Of a DNA stretch of 64,000 nucleotides, positions 12,358 to 23,182 are shown piece after piece. The notes under the pieces were generated by a model. The model did no database searches and was not told the DNA's origin. It saw nothing but the letters and a program-made list of their open reading frames with translations. Origin of the DNA: Coprinopsis marcescibilis (lineage: Eukaryota > Basidiomycota > Agaricomycetes > Agaricales > Psathyrellaceae). Each line of letters starts with the position of its first letter. Position 1 is the stretch's first letter. Both the position numbers and the translations under genes were made by a program. The stretch covers positions 248,001 to 312,000 of the forward strand of contig ML210153.1 of NCBI GenBank assembly GCA_004369085.1. Direction: 5' to 3'.

Positions 12358-13844
12358 CTATCCCCAACCATCCCAGCGGCCAAACTTTCTGTATTCCTGG
12401 AGAATACAGTCTCTGCTTTGCTTCTCTTCTTTCTCCTTCCCCTTGTCCGACTTGTGCGAACCACTCGTGCTCCTCGGCTTACTTGTGAGAGAAGCGGCAG
12501 CCTTCAGCAGTGACGAACCATCCTTCCCTGAGCCGCGAATAGGTGGAAGAGATAGGCGATACCATCCACCAGTGAACGTCAACGCAATCAGTTGATATTC
12601 GGGAACTTGACCACGAGAACTATTCTCGTCTGGAGAGGAAGCGTCAACCCATCCAACCACACAACGTTCTTCTTCATGCTGATCGCCATTGTTGGATTTA
12701 GTCGAGGTTATTGAGATATGCGATGACTGAACTGGGATCCGGTATTGAGCGTATGACCACTCTGATTCGAAGTACCGTGGCAGTGGTATAAATGGCGTTA
12801 GGTTAGAGAACGAGGAGTGGCGATTTCTGTGACGTTATTTAACCAAAAGCAGAGAGAACGTCATGAATCAGACTTACGATGCACCAGCAATACTCAATGA
12901 GAAGACGTGCACAGTACCCTTGTCACTCCAAACACACAGATCCTGCTCATCTGGTCTAAACGCAACCCCATATATCTCTGCCTTATCGGTACCCCTCCGA
13001 AGCTCCTTGATTAGCTTTCCGGACAATGCATCCCATATTCGAATCAAGGTGCCTTGAGATGAGGTTGTTGCCAAAATGCGTCCAGATTGTGGAATGGATA
13101 TCGTTGTCAATGCTGTCTTGTGAGCCACGATCATCGAGACGGGGTGTTTGGAAGGGGGCGGAGGAGGTTTCGATGGGGGTGCCGATGGAGGCGGATCTCG
13201 TGGCTGCGGTAAAGGACACGGTGGCAGATGAATTAGCTGCACATGGCCAGTTTGCCGACCAGCAATGGCAAGGAGAGTAGAGTGGGGTGCCGAAGCCATT
13301 GCCAATAGCCCTGCACAACAGTTAGTTACTGCCAATATTCAGCAAGGATATAATCGATGCCTCTTGGGTTGTCGCAGGTATCCCACTCCCCAAATCGTTT
13401 CACCGTTTTCCCAACCTCAAAGACGACGACTCTTCGCCGGAGAGAAACAGCAAGCAGGCCTCTTCGACATGCGATCCCTCTCACTCTTTCCCTGAATTCC
13501 AGTTCAGCGACCTCTCTGCCGAGAGCATCGTCCCAGAGGATTACTTTATTGGGTGGGTACAAAGGACTCCTGCCGCCACCCACGAGAAAGAGGAGATTTG
13601 TTGCATGAAGCGGGGTCACCGACGCTAGAGTTCCTCCGACAAGTTCTGCACAACCTATCAGTCCGTTATCAGAACACGACACAAAAGATGTACCTCGCTT
13701 TCGGACCAAGGTTAGGGGCCAGGTATTGTAGACTGCGAAACCAGCAGGGGTGGCTGCGGTGAATATCCTGCATTCTGGATCATAACGAGCATCGATAATA
13801 TGGACAGGTTTAGTAGCACTTATAGAATGTCGTGCTAGATTCAT
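12358..13844 (-). CDS. PROPPIN WD40 protein (Atg18/Hsv2/WIPI family)
   Basis: A seven-bladed PI3P/PI(3,5)P2-binding propeller involved in autophagosome formation or vacuole dynamics. Blade sequences include KPVHIIDARYDPECRIFTA, NKVILWDDALGREVAELEF, GLLAVSLRRRVVVFEV, ILATTSSQGTLIRIWDALSG and KAEIYGVAFRPDEQDLCVWS. The lipid-binding motif is LRRG (KLIKELRRGTDKAEIYG), a conservative form of the usual FRRG that retains both arginines. A proline-rich stretch (positions about 13140-13200) interrupts the propeller before PVSMIVAHKTALTTISI. The C-terminus ends LQEYRKFGRWDGWG, as in Hsv2/WDR45-type proteins, and follows a Ser/Lys-rich segment. The start is the first ATG, MNLARHSISATKPVH. The Hsv2-like branch is more likely than Atg18 itself, but I cannot settle this by eye. 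Confidence 0.88.
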
Positions 13845-14071
13845 GGAAAATGGTTGGCCTTGTCACAGTACAAGACAGACATGGCCATGCGCCGCCAATT
13901 CACGCCAGCCCTCAAGCGTCATCCCCGGGCCGTCATCCCGAAAGCAATAGGAGAAACTACAGATACAACAGCACAACAGCAAAAGAAAAAGAAACCATCA
14001 CACTAAATTACAAAACATACATACGAAAGCGCCCAAGAAAACACAAATATCAAATTGTCCAAATATGCCTG

Positions 14072-15624
14072 TCAACCGCGACCGGCGGTTACGCGTGGAA
14101 TTGTTCTGTTGGTGGGGGTATTCGTGATGTTGGTAGGGTTCCACGACTTGGGTGGTCGTAAATCAACTTGGGCAAGCTTCTGACGCGCTGCTTTGAACTC
14201 GAGCTCTTCGGCCATATTCAACGCAAGAAGTGCTGCCTTCGCTTCCGCCTGTCGTTGCAATTCCGCCTCCGATTCATCAGAAAGATAGTCAGTGAAGCCA
14301 CCGTCGGAAGTGACAGTGTTATCTGACAGTGATCCCATCCCATCGCTACTACCACTGCTGCTAGAGGCGCTTGACAGGTCGTCGTCTTCTGACTGTCGGC
14401 GGGATACAGGTGGGTGTAAGAGTGGTGGCCGAGAAGGGCGAGGAGGAATTATTGCGACCGAGGGCTGGGGTGTGATGTCGCGCTTGTCCGGCTTTGATAT
14501 CGAACCTTTCCGCCGGGCGGAACCCTGGCTGTTTGCACCACCAGGGCCATTGGCTACTACGTTGGAGACCGAAACCGAGGTTGTCGCTGGGGTTACCGTA
14601 GGCCGACGCACGCTCGAGACCCTTCTAGGAGGAGGCGTTCCGTGTCCGAGATCCACACTCTTGCGGTTTGGAGACGATTGAAGAGAATGCACCCCGTCAA
14701 CACGTTTCTCCAGTACAGCATCTGTGGCACGATGACGGCGTTCGCCCAAATGATTTTCGATAGCAGATGAGCTGGGAACAGAAGATGAGATGGCTGTGCC
14801 GCTGGATGATCTTGATAGATGTGGTGAGGGTTGAGGGCTTGGGTTGACGCGATTCCGACCTGTAGGTGTGGCAGAGGATTTTGCAAGGACACCCAATCCT
14901 TTATTTGAAGGAGAGTTCCCTCCACCATTTTTCCGATCATTCGCCGGTCGAGTAGAAGTTCGACTAGGAGTTGTAGCACCAGAAGGCGGACCAGGAAACG
15001 AGCGAGGGGCTCGAGCAGAAAGGTTATCCAGTACTGCTTTGATGTCGGCTGGGATGAAAATCTGATGGACGATACTAACTGCGCGCCATTCAGCCGCTGT
15101 TATCGAACGATATTCGTCAGGAGAAGGTGCGCGACAGCAGCCGGGCCAGCCAGTGTTATTGTAGCGCAGAAGTTCTGGAGGTGGAGGAGGGTTGCTACGA
15201 GCCCACTGTTGATAGAAAGGGAAATCCGTGTGAACTTGCGTCATTAACCTGGATACTCAATGAGCTCCATACCTTGCAATACCCGCAACCGTTGAATCGG
15301 TCAACTGTACACGAGTAGACATATCAGAAAGGCACGAGAAAGAGCAGGAAGTGGAAGACGAACCTTCCGCGTTCTTTAGGTAGAGGACATCACTCCGGGG
15401 GTGCAGCGCCCGGTTGCGACAGGTCTCTCGAATATGAGGGCATCTTTAATGAATTAGCGAGACCATTAGGCAACAAAGTTGGTGAGTCAAGCATACCTAG
15501 CATGAGGAAAGACCTTGCACATAGGACATGCCTGGTCGATGGAGCCTGCAGCATAGCACATGGCGGAAGGAGGGCAAGAAGTACCGCGACAGGGGCAATC
15601 AAAATCGCCGTATTTGTACAACAT
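14072..15624 (-). CDS. Protein of unknown function with Cys-rich N-terminal domain
   Basis: Not recognised. Splicing yields an N-terminal domain of about 150 residues packed with cysteines: MLYKYGDFDCPCRGTSC, AMCYAAGSIDQACPMCKVF, ARCPHIRETCRNRALH, VLYLKNAEVDRFNGCGYCK, then WARSNPPPPPELLRYN and GWPGCCRAPSPDEY. The spacing suggests several zinc sites. After ADIKAVLDNL the rest is Ser/Pro/Thr-rich and probably disordered, ending in a Glu/Ala helix (ESEAELQRQAEAKAALLALN) and a basic tail. The internal start MTQVHTDFPF is rejected, because that segment is a 67-bp intron and the exons on each side join as GCGYCK-WARSN. The exact ATG is less certain, since sequence 5' of 15624 could encode a few more residues. 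It is divergent from NCS1. Confidence 0.7.
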
Positions 15625-15900
15625 GCGGCTCCAGCCAGTTTCCAGCGAGGACTGGAACTCCCTTTATTCTATTTGTATTTCTACCGTTATCAAGAAGCTT
15701 TAGGTATTCGGTACTCATGAGCATGACGCTCTTATCTTGAGTATGCGCAAAAACTGAGCTGGATCATTTAACCGCGCGTCAATGTTGTTGTGCACAGCCT
15801 TACAGGAACCTCTCCAATTATGTATGACTCTCAACGGATATACACCACTCCTTCTGTAATTGCTGTGTAGAGCCAGACACCTTCCTTTCCTTCCACCACC

Positions 15901-16764
15901 ATGGGCAAATCACAAAGTAAACTGTCGCCAGAGCAGCTGGCTGACCTCCAGAAGAACACCTACTGTAAGTCTATAAAACCGATCCACCTGATTTGGCGAT
16001 GATTGTAATCGTTCAATTAAGTCGACAAGAAGGAACTCCAGCAGTGGTAAGCACACGCCTAGCCTTATCTTGGTGCTTCAGTAACGTTGGCCTTTCCCAA
16101 GGTATAAAGGATTTAGGAAGGATTGCCCTTCAGGACACCTCGACAAACAGGAATTCAGCCGAATCTATAAGCAGTTCTTCCCTTTCGGAGACCCAGCAGA
16201 ATTCGCCGACTATGTGTTCAACGTATTCGACGAAAACAAGAATGGCACTATCGACTTCAAGGAGTTCATCTGCGCTCTGAGTATCACCAGCCGAGGGCGT
16301 TTAGACGAGAAACTGAAGTGTGCGTTCATTCTGTGGCTTTCTGAAACAATCTCCTTGATACTGATCGATTTACGCAGGGGCCTTCCAACTATACGATATC
16401 GACAAGGATGGGACGATAACATACGACGAGATGCTTCAAATCGTTCAATCCATCTACAAGATGACCGGGGAAATGGTCAAGCTCCCCGCGGATGAGGATA
16501 CCCCCGAGAAGGCAAGGATTTGGCTCTATTAATGCATCACCATTGCTCATAATTCGCTCGTCATCAGCGTGTTGACAAGATCTTCAAGAACATGGATAAA
16601 GATAAGGACGCTAAGCTGACATTCGAAGAGTTCGTTGAGGGAAGCAAGCAGGATCCAACTATTGTCCAGGTACGCACTGTATTGCATCGCCCCTATGACA
16701 TCACCAGCTCAATTCAATGCTCCTCCTCTTCAAGGCATTATCATTGTATGACGGGCTCGTTTAG
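15901..16764 (+). CDS. NCS1: Neuronal calcium sensor 1 (frequenin) homologue
   Basis: A myristoylated EF-hand calcium switch; yeast and fission-yeast homologues regulate the PI4-kinase Pik1 or calcium tolerance. The start [20 protein letters not shown] carries the N-myristoylation Gly2. Four EF-hands follow: a degenerate first hand, then [28 protein letters not shown] and [14 protein letters not shown] with full calcium-ligand sets. Five introns are inferred. The last exon is only 30 nt (ALSLYDGLV), which matches the frequenin C-terminus that packs into the hydrophobic groove. Length is about 190 residues, normal for the family. It shares an upstream gap of 276 bp with the Cys-rich gene, which runs the other way. 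Confidence 0.95.
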
Positions 16765-16923
16765 ACTTTTCTTCCTGGGTGTATATATATCACATATCGT
16801 CGCGGACTCTTGCTTGGTTAGGGTACCGAATCACTGACTTATTGTTTGTCACCGCTATCATTCCGAGAAATCCAATTGTAAATTGTAAACAATATCATTT
16901 CTAGAGGAACTGCCTTATTTTTG

Positions 16924-17990
16924 TTAAGGAAGTCGGTTGTATCGTCTAAGAACGCGGTCCTCGACTCCGTCGCCGATCCAAGAGTAAACTCCGTTTGCGA
17001 ATTCTAAGTTGTCGCGTTCTGCTTTGAATAGTTTGTTGTAATCCTGGGGTCCTGCAGGGGCGGCGTTTGTAGTAGCGAATGGTGTAGCGGACATGTCTTT
17101 AGACGAATCTGCGGCTAGAAACCAGAATCTTAGATCAATTAACAGCAATGACGTTACGTTACTCACCATTATCGCCGCCAAGTAGGAGTCGATAAAGTCC
17201 GTTGAGGCCGAAGAAATTGAGGAAGTACCAGGACAAGGAAGAGACCCATCGTACGTCCATGTCTGGCGTCTCTATACCGCGCTGGAGCATGGACTTGAAA
17301 CCGAGAGTTAGAGGGAAGGGCAGTTTGACTAGTTGGAGATGGTAAGCCTCGAAGCCTCTGATACGCAACGAGAGCACTGACTGAGAACAAAGCCTTGGAA
17401 GAAAAAGTTGATCCACCCCATGATGACCATTTGCGGCACCATCATCACCATTTGAGTCTTCATACCAGCCATCATTCCGTCCATAGCTGAAGGGTCGGTG
17501 AGTGGGTTGGGAGGCCTAGCAGGGGTATCGCCTTTGGGTGGTCCGTCCTTGAGATAAGTTCCAGCTGCGAACGCTTCCCCAAGTTCATCTGATATCGACG
17601 TAAAGAGCTGTGGCGGCAGAGGAGACCTGGCAGCGGATGCTCTGAGGATCTGGGAACGTGCTAATGCCCGTCTACCGAGGAGAGACACCGGGTGAGCGCT
17701 GCGCGACAACGGGAAGAGCGGTTGCTTACTGTTCTCGGAGGGCATTTCTTGATAGCTTTTGTGGAGGTGACTGTAGAAGAGAGACTACATAATGTCGCAG
17801 AACGCCGACCAAAATCTATTCGAAGATTCAGCACTCGATATGGGGCGGTTGTGCGAAACTCACCATGACCAGGGTGATTGGGAACAAAACCCAGTCCCGT
17901 ATCTGGGGGTCAAGATATAACGACACTCTAAAGAAACATAAGAATCCGTATTTGATATTGTAAAGGGTGAGCTTACGCGTTACTGGCCAT
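16924..17990 (-). CDS. EMC3: ER membrane protein complex subunit 3
   Basis: An Oxa1-superfamily insertase subunit of the EMC, which inserts tail-anchored and some multipass proteins into the ER membrane. Two small 5' exons give [26 protein letters not shown], joined to [18 protein letters not shown] and [20 protein letters not shown]. The insertase core follows: [20 protein letters not shown] (methionine-rich cytosolic loop), [35 protein letters not shown] and [20 protein letters not shown]. The C-terminus is [20 protein letters not shown]. All family hallmarks are present and the length is normal. It is divergent from VTI1 across 192 bp. Confidence 0.95.
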
Positions 17991-18182
17991 GGTCGCTGTG
18001 GGGGTCGTGGATGAAGCTGGATAGGTTTGCCAGCAATTGCCTAATTCGTTCGGACCTTTTAGCTACCAGCCTTGTTTGGGTGGGCTATGCCGCAGTGTCC
18101 ACTTAGCATCGCTCCCCATCTTTGTCCTAACTGAATACCCATTCCCTGGTGGAATATCTCCAGGCACATCCTTCGACACACC

Positions 18183-19118
18183 ATGGACACCTCACCTACC
18201 GCCCTGTTCGAATCTTACGAGCAAGAGTTCAAGCAGCTCGTAGAGGTAATTGACGGAAGACTCGCATCCATCATTGACCAGGATGATATAAAGGCTGGTA
18301 TGCCCTATCTTCCCTGCTTCTTTTTCAAGTACTCTAACTCTTGTCTGCATACAAGATGATCGAAAATCATCCTTGCGGAGGGTAGAAATGGAGCTGGAGG
18401 AGGCAGACGAAATGGTAGGATAACTTCATCCAAGTAGGTCAAACCCCGCTTTCTAAACAATACCCAATCCGCCAGGTGTCCCAAATGGATCTCGAACTCC
18501 AGAGTATACCTCAGCCTACTCGTCCAAAGTACCAAATCCGTTTGAAAGAGGCCAAGAACAATCTTCTGCGGTGTAAGAAATCCCTGACGAGTGCCCGGGC
18601 AGCAGTCGCCCGCTCTGACCTCCTGGCGTCGAAAGCTGGTTCTTTTACTCCGTCGGACGACCCATATGGCTCAAGTAGTGACCGGTCGAGGCTGCTTGCT
18701 GGAGTGTCGACGCTAGAGAATGGTTCCAAACGTCTTGAGGAGTCTCAGCGTCTTGCTATAGAAACTGAGAACCAGGGTGCGGAGATCCTCAGGGACCTAC
18801 GTTCACAGAGAGAACAGATCGAGAATTCTCGTGATACCGTGCGTGCTATCCAGTTACAATGTCATCCTATCCGCGGTATTTACCTATCCAACAGCTGCAC
18901 AGAGCTGATGTCGTCATTGACAAAGCCTCGAGTACACTGAAGCAAATGGTCAGAAGGTATGTTGCTTCCATTTACCCCACAACATCTCTTGAAATCGTGC
19001 TAGGTGGTTCTAACGCGAGTCCCACAGAATGTATCAACAGCGAGCAGTCACCTACGCTATCATCGCCGTCCTAATTCTTCTGATTGTCGTCATAGTATGG
19101 GAGAAGTTGAGCGGTTAA
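18183..19118 (+). CDS. VTI1: Vesicle SNARE Vti1 (Qb-SNARE)
   Basis: A Qb-SNARE used in Golgi-endosome-vacuole fusion. The N-terminal Habc region starts MDTSPTALFESYEQEFKQLV and continues MELEEADEMVSQMDLELQS. The SNARE motif includes LEESQRLAIETENQGAEILR and REQIENSRDTVR, with VVIDKASSTLKQMVRR. The C-terminal membrane anchor is AIIAVLILLIVVIVWEKLSG, ending directly at the stop as expected for a tail-anchored protein. Introns split the gene after ADDIKA, after the Habc helices, inside the SNARE motif and before the anchor; without them the frame ends early. Length is about 225 residues, normal. The paired divergent gene EMC3 belongs to the membrane-insertion machinery. Confidence 0.94.
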
Positions 19119-19400
19119 ATGAAACTCGACCCCCAATATCCATGCATTCCCCTAATTTATACCATCAATCTAAACTCAACATCGTCGAGCCTAGTAAAGC
19201 AAAGTACCTTATTAGACTTAATATTTCAGTTCGGACTGTATTCCTTTGGATAGTATTTTATTTATTCAGACTCGCTTACCACCGTGTGCGCTTTCCGGAA
19301 GTGGGCCAGGTAGGCTCGTTTTCACACTAGATTACAGAATTGTAAGATTATTGGGAAAGTCATCCAGTGACGTGTATGTACAAAGGTAGGGAATCGGTAC

Positions 19401-21049
19401 TCAGTATCTACCCGGACCGTGATAGTTCGTACCATTAACATATCCATTCGATCCAGGGGCGTAACCTCCTGTCGGTGCCACAGAGGTCGTAAGCCTGGTG
19501 GTATCATCGTCCTCATAAGCATGAGGATAGTATGGTGAATCGTCGTAGGCCAGCGAAGGCGTCGATTGGTTATAGTGGTACGAGCCATTTGGTTGGTGGT
19601 TGGAGTATGGGCTGAATGCAGGCATAGGAGGGGGGTAGTCCTGAGCCTTATCTGCAGTATAGTAATAATCATTGTTGGCAGTATGTGTGCTTGGAGCGGT
19701 GCGGGTAGCCAGTGTTGACGTATCGTCGTCGTGGTCCAAGGAGATATTTGGAAGGGTGGGCTGGGGAAGGGGCTTTCCAACGACCTCGCCCTTCTTGTTC
19801 TTCAAGTGAGAGTAATCTCCCATTGCTTCTTTTTGAGCGAGCTTGGCATGCTCAACAAGCCGTTGTTTATTCTTTCTCTTGATGATATCGCTGATGCGCT
19901 GGAAGTGAAAAAAGTGAGGGTGTGTTCCAGTTCAGTTTAACTATTTTCTCTACCTTGTCGACCTTGTGGCAGCAGTATTCCTAGTCAAAGCGAGTCAGTC
20001 AAGCTCATGCAATCCTGATAACACGTCCATACCTTCAAGTTTCCTCTGATATGGCAGAGAAGAGGGATATAGCAGATGGCGGCAATGATAAGCAGGATCA
20101 AAGAACCCAAGAAGACGACAACGGTGAAAAGAGCGGTGAGAGTGAGAGCCGTGGTCGAAAAACTGTTGCCTTCGAAGTACTTGGTTACATTATACCAGTT
20201 CCCTGGCTTATCCTTTCGTAGAAACCAGACTGCGTAAAGGGTGAGAGCGTTGATCGTCTGGCGGGGTCCATCAGCCAAAAGCAATCGTTTCCAACCTATG
20301 CGCCGACCTTAGCTGGGACAGTTTGATAACAGCTGAAAGCGACTCACTCTTGAATGTAAAGAAGACGAAGAAGGCAAAGTCGTCAATCATCTTCGTAGAG
20401 TCACTGATGTGCTCGAAGAAGCAGAAGTGGTTGTAAGAGCCTGGAAGATTTCAGCATTCAAGCTCTTGAACGAAAAAGGGGACACGCACGGAGTGAGTAG
20501 TAATTGTTCGCCATGACGTTGGTGAAGGCGAAGGAAATGTCTCGGCTGGCGATGATCTTCTTCGCCTTCCGCGATTCGTAGGCTAGCTGGAAAGGTGTTG
20601 GTCTATATAGCAAACAGTAATGATGGTTGGACGTACCAGAAGGAATGAAAAGATGATACAGCCGACGAACAGCCACTTTCCCGTGTCGAATGCAATGAAG
20701 AAACAGTTGTCTTTGGTCGCACATTCCCGAAAGATTTCGTTTGACCAGTTGCTTGTTGACAACATGGTAATCGCGGAGAAGATATCGGAAATGTAGACCA
20801 AGAAGGACTTGAGGACGATGACGAAGACCCAGATGTACCTGCAAGGAAGATTAGCCGCTGGCGCGCAGAGAGTAGAGGCGGACGTACTTGAGTCGCATGA
20901 ACCATCCATTGTCGTAGAATTCGGCAGTATCAAGGAAGTCAAACTGGACTTTTATAAGGCCAAATCAAGGATTAAAAATATAGAAAATGGCGTACTTTGT
21001 GGTCAGGAACCTCTTCACGCTTCCACTTTGCCCCACCACATGTACACAT
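19401..21049 (-). CDS. Kch1/Prm6-like potassium transporter family membrane protein
   Basis: A multipass plasma-membrane protein of the Kch1/Kch2 (Prm6) family, which in yeast drives K+ influx during the mating-pheromone response and calcium signalling. The N-terminus MCTCGGAKWKREEVPDHK-FDFL is cysteine-rich, a possible lipidation site. Membrane segments include YIWVFVIVLKSFLVYISDIF, KWLFVGCIIFSFLLLAY, DDFAFFVFFTFKSWKRLL and LTALFTVVVFLGSLILLIIA. The conserved CHIRGNLKEYCCHKVDKRI marks the end of the core. The cytosolic tail is Tyr/Asn/Pro-rich and probably disordered, ending YHGPGRY. Seven or eight exons are inferred. Family assignment is good; transport function is inferred from the family. 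Confidence 0.85.
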
Positions 21050-21264
21050 GGCTGTCGTCAGAGAGAAAGAGTGCTGTAGGGTAGGTTGTGAAAGTGATTG
21101 GAGACCAGAGCCAGCTAGCCACGTATACTGGAATAACGAGTGAAGGCAAGGAACGTCGAGGGCAGCGAGCGACTGGCTGAGATGGCGGCGGCGAGTCGAG
21201 ACAGCAACGGGCCAAATCCAAACAACAATTATCGGCAATTCCCGAACATTCCTTTACCGCAACA

Positions 21265-23116
21265 ATGACCACCATACAGAAGATCAAGGTATGAAATGCT
21301 CTTATTGTCCATTCCTTTGCTAATGGTCCATAGGAAATCGAAGATGAGATGGTATTTGCCCATTAGTATCATATTTCGCATTTGCTGACCCTTTTTTCAG
21401 GCCAAAAGTACCCCAATCACACTCATTTCCAGCGTCGCATACTCAACAGTGATCTTTTACAGCCCAAAAGAATAAGGCCACCAGCTACCATCTGGGTCAG
21501 CTGAAGGCCAAGATTGCAAAGCTCAGGCGAGAGCTGATCAGTGGTCCCTCTGGAGGTGGAGGTGGTGGCGCTGGTATAGGCTTTGACGTTGCTCGGTATG
21601 TCTTCAATATGTTCGATGATTAGATTCAAACAACTGACGCCTTAAATAGGACAGGTATAGCGTCGGTGGGCTTTGTAGGCTTTCCATCAGTGGGGAAGGT
21701 ATGTCTCGTCGTCATCCTACCCGATTTCGTGCACCGAGCTGATCGTTTGCAGTCGACACTGATGTCCAAGCTAACCGGCACACACTCTGAAGCCTCAGAA
21801 ATTGATTTCACAACCCTCACAACAGTGCCTGGAACGGTCAAGGTCCATGGGGCACCCATCCAAATCCTGGATCTGCGTACGTACTTTACAATGTCCCTGA
21901 GCGAAACTAACTTTCTGGTCATCCATAAGCCGGTATCATCGAGGGTGCAAATGACGGAAGAGGTCGAGGTCGGCAAGGTGTGGAATTCATTGAATTTCTC
22001 AGGCAAAACACTAATATACGCGTCCTTAGTCATTGCGGGTACGTGAAACGGCTGTCGATTTGCGGCATCATGCTCACCCAAGTCCCAGTTGCGCGAACCT
22101 GCCACTTGATTTTCATCGTTCTCGACGTGCTAAAGCCTCTCGGTGACAAGAAGGTCATCGAATCCGAACTTGAAGGCTTCGGAATCCGGCTAAATAGGCG
22201 CCCACCGAACATCACCGTGAGGAAGAAGGAAAAGGGTGGAATCGCCATCACCAACACTGTACCTCTCACCAACATCGACCATGACGAAATCAAGGCTATA
22301 TTGTCGGAGTACAAACTCAGCAATTGTGATGTCGCTATCAGAGAGCCAGGTGCAAATGCCGATGATCTGGTGGACGTTATTGAAGGAAACAGGTACGGCC
22401 GGTTGCTCTTACTCTTAATTAGCTAGTACTAATCAGATCATTCGTTACAGAGTATACATCCCGGCACTCTATGTAATGTCCTTTCTTTCATCTCAAGTCC
22501 CTGGCTAAGAAATACTGTTGTGTCGGCTTACCAGGTTCTCAATAAGGTAATGCTATTCTCCTCTTTTTTTGATGATACCAGTTCTCATACCTTTTTAGAT
22601 TGATGCGATCTCTATCGAAGAGCTTGACCTTCTGTTTGTTCCCGACTCGAAACGTTGTTTTTGTTTTCATCTGACATTACTCCAGATACAAAATCCCCAA
22701 CTCCGTTCCAGTATCTTCGAAAGAATGGATGAATGTTGATGAACTCATCCAAAAGATGTGGGAGACCTTGAACCTTGTGCGAGTGTATACGAAACCGCGA
22801 GGTCTAGCCCCAGACTACTCCCAGCCGGTTGTTCTTCGCCGTGGGAAGTGCACAGTCGAAGATTTCTGCAGTTCGATTCACAAGGAAATTGCAAAGCAAA
22901 TGAAATAGTGCGTGCCGTCATATCCACCCATTCTTTGCCTACTGATCATATATTTCAAGTGCTATCGTGTGGGGGGCGAGTGCGAAGCATGCTAGAGGAC
23001 AAAAGGTTGGACTGGACCACGTGTTGGAAGACGAAGACGGTGAGTTGTGATAAAAGGTCCCCGTCGTACGCGCACCACTTACCTCCGCTCTAGTCGTCCA
23101 CATTTCTAAGAAGTAA
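21265..23116 (+). CDS. RBG1: Developmentally regulated GTP-binding protein Drg1/Rbg1
   Basis: A translation-associated TRAFAC GTPase that acts with Tma46/Dfrp1 on stalled ribosomes. The N-terminal HTH part reads [20 protein letters not shown], then [20 protein letters not shown]. The G domain has [16 protein letters not shown] (P-loop), [20 protein letters not shown] (G3), [15 protein letters not shown] and LNKID (G4). The C-terminal TGS domain includes [13 protein letters not shown] and [14 protein letters not shown], ending [20 protein letters not shown] and VVHISKK. About ten introns interrupt it, several splitting the G domain, so no single frame shows the gene. The end is set by a last intron after DEDG. 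It converges with ALG8, with 66 bp between the stops. Confidence 0.95.
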
Positions 23117-23182
23117 AACAGCTATCTGTACATAAAAATAGTAAAATCGGTATTCATATCAAACAGACACACGAGTTATCTG

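Noticed and set aside
14072..15322. Start at MSTRVQLTDSTVAGIAR or MTQVHTDFPF for the 14-15 kb gene
   Set aside because: These give an open frame, but the segment is better read as introns: the upstream Cys-rich exons join as GCGYCK-WARSN and keep a cysteine-rich pattern on both sides.
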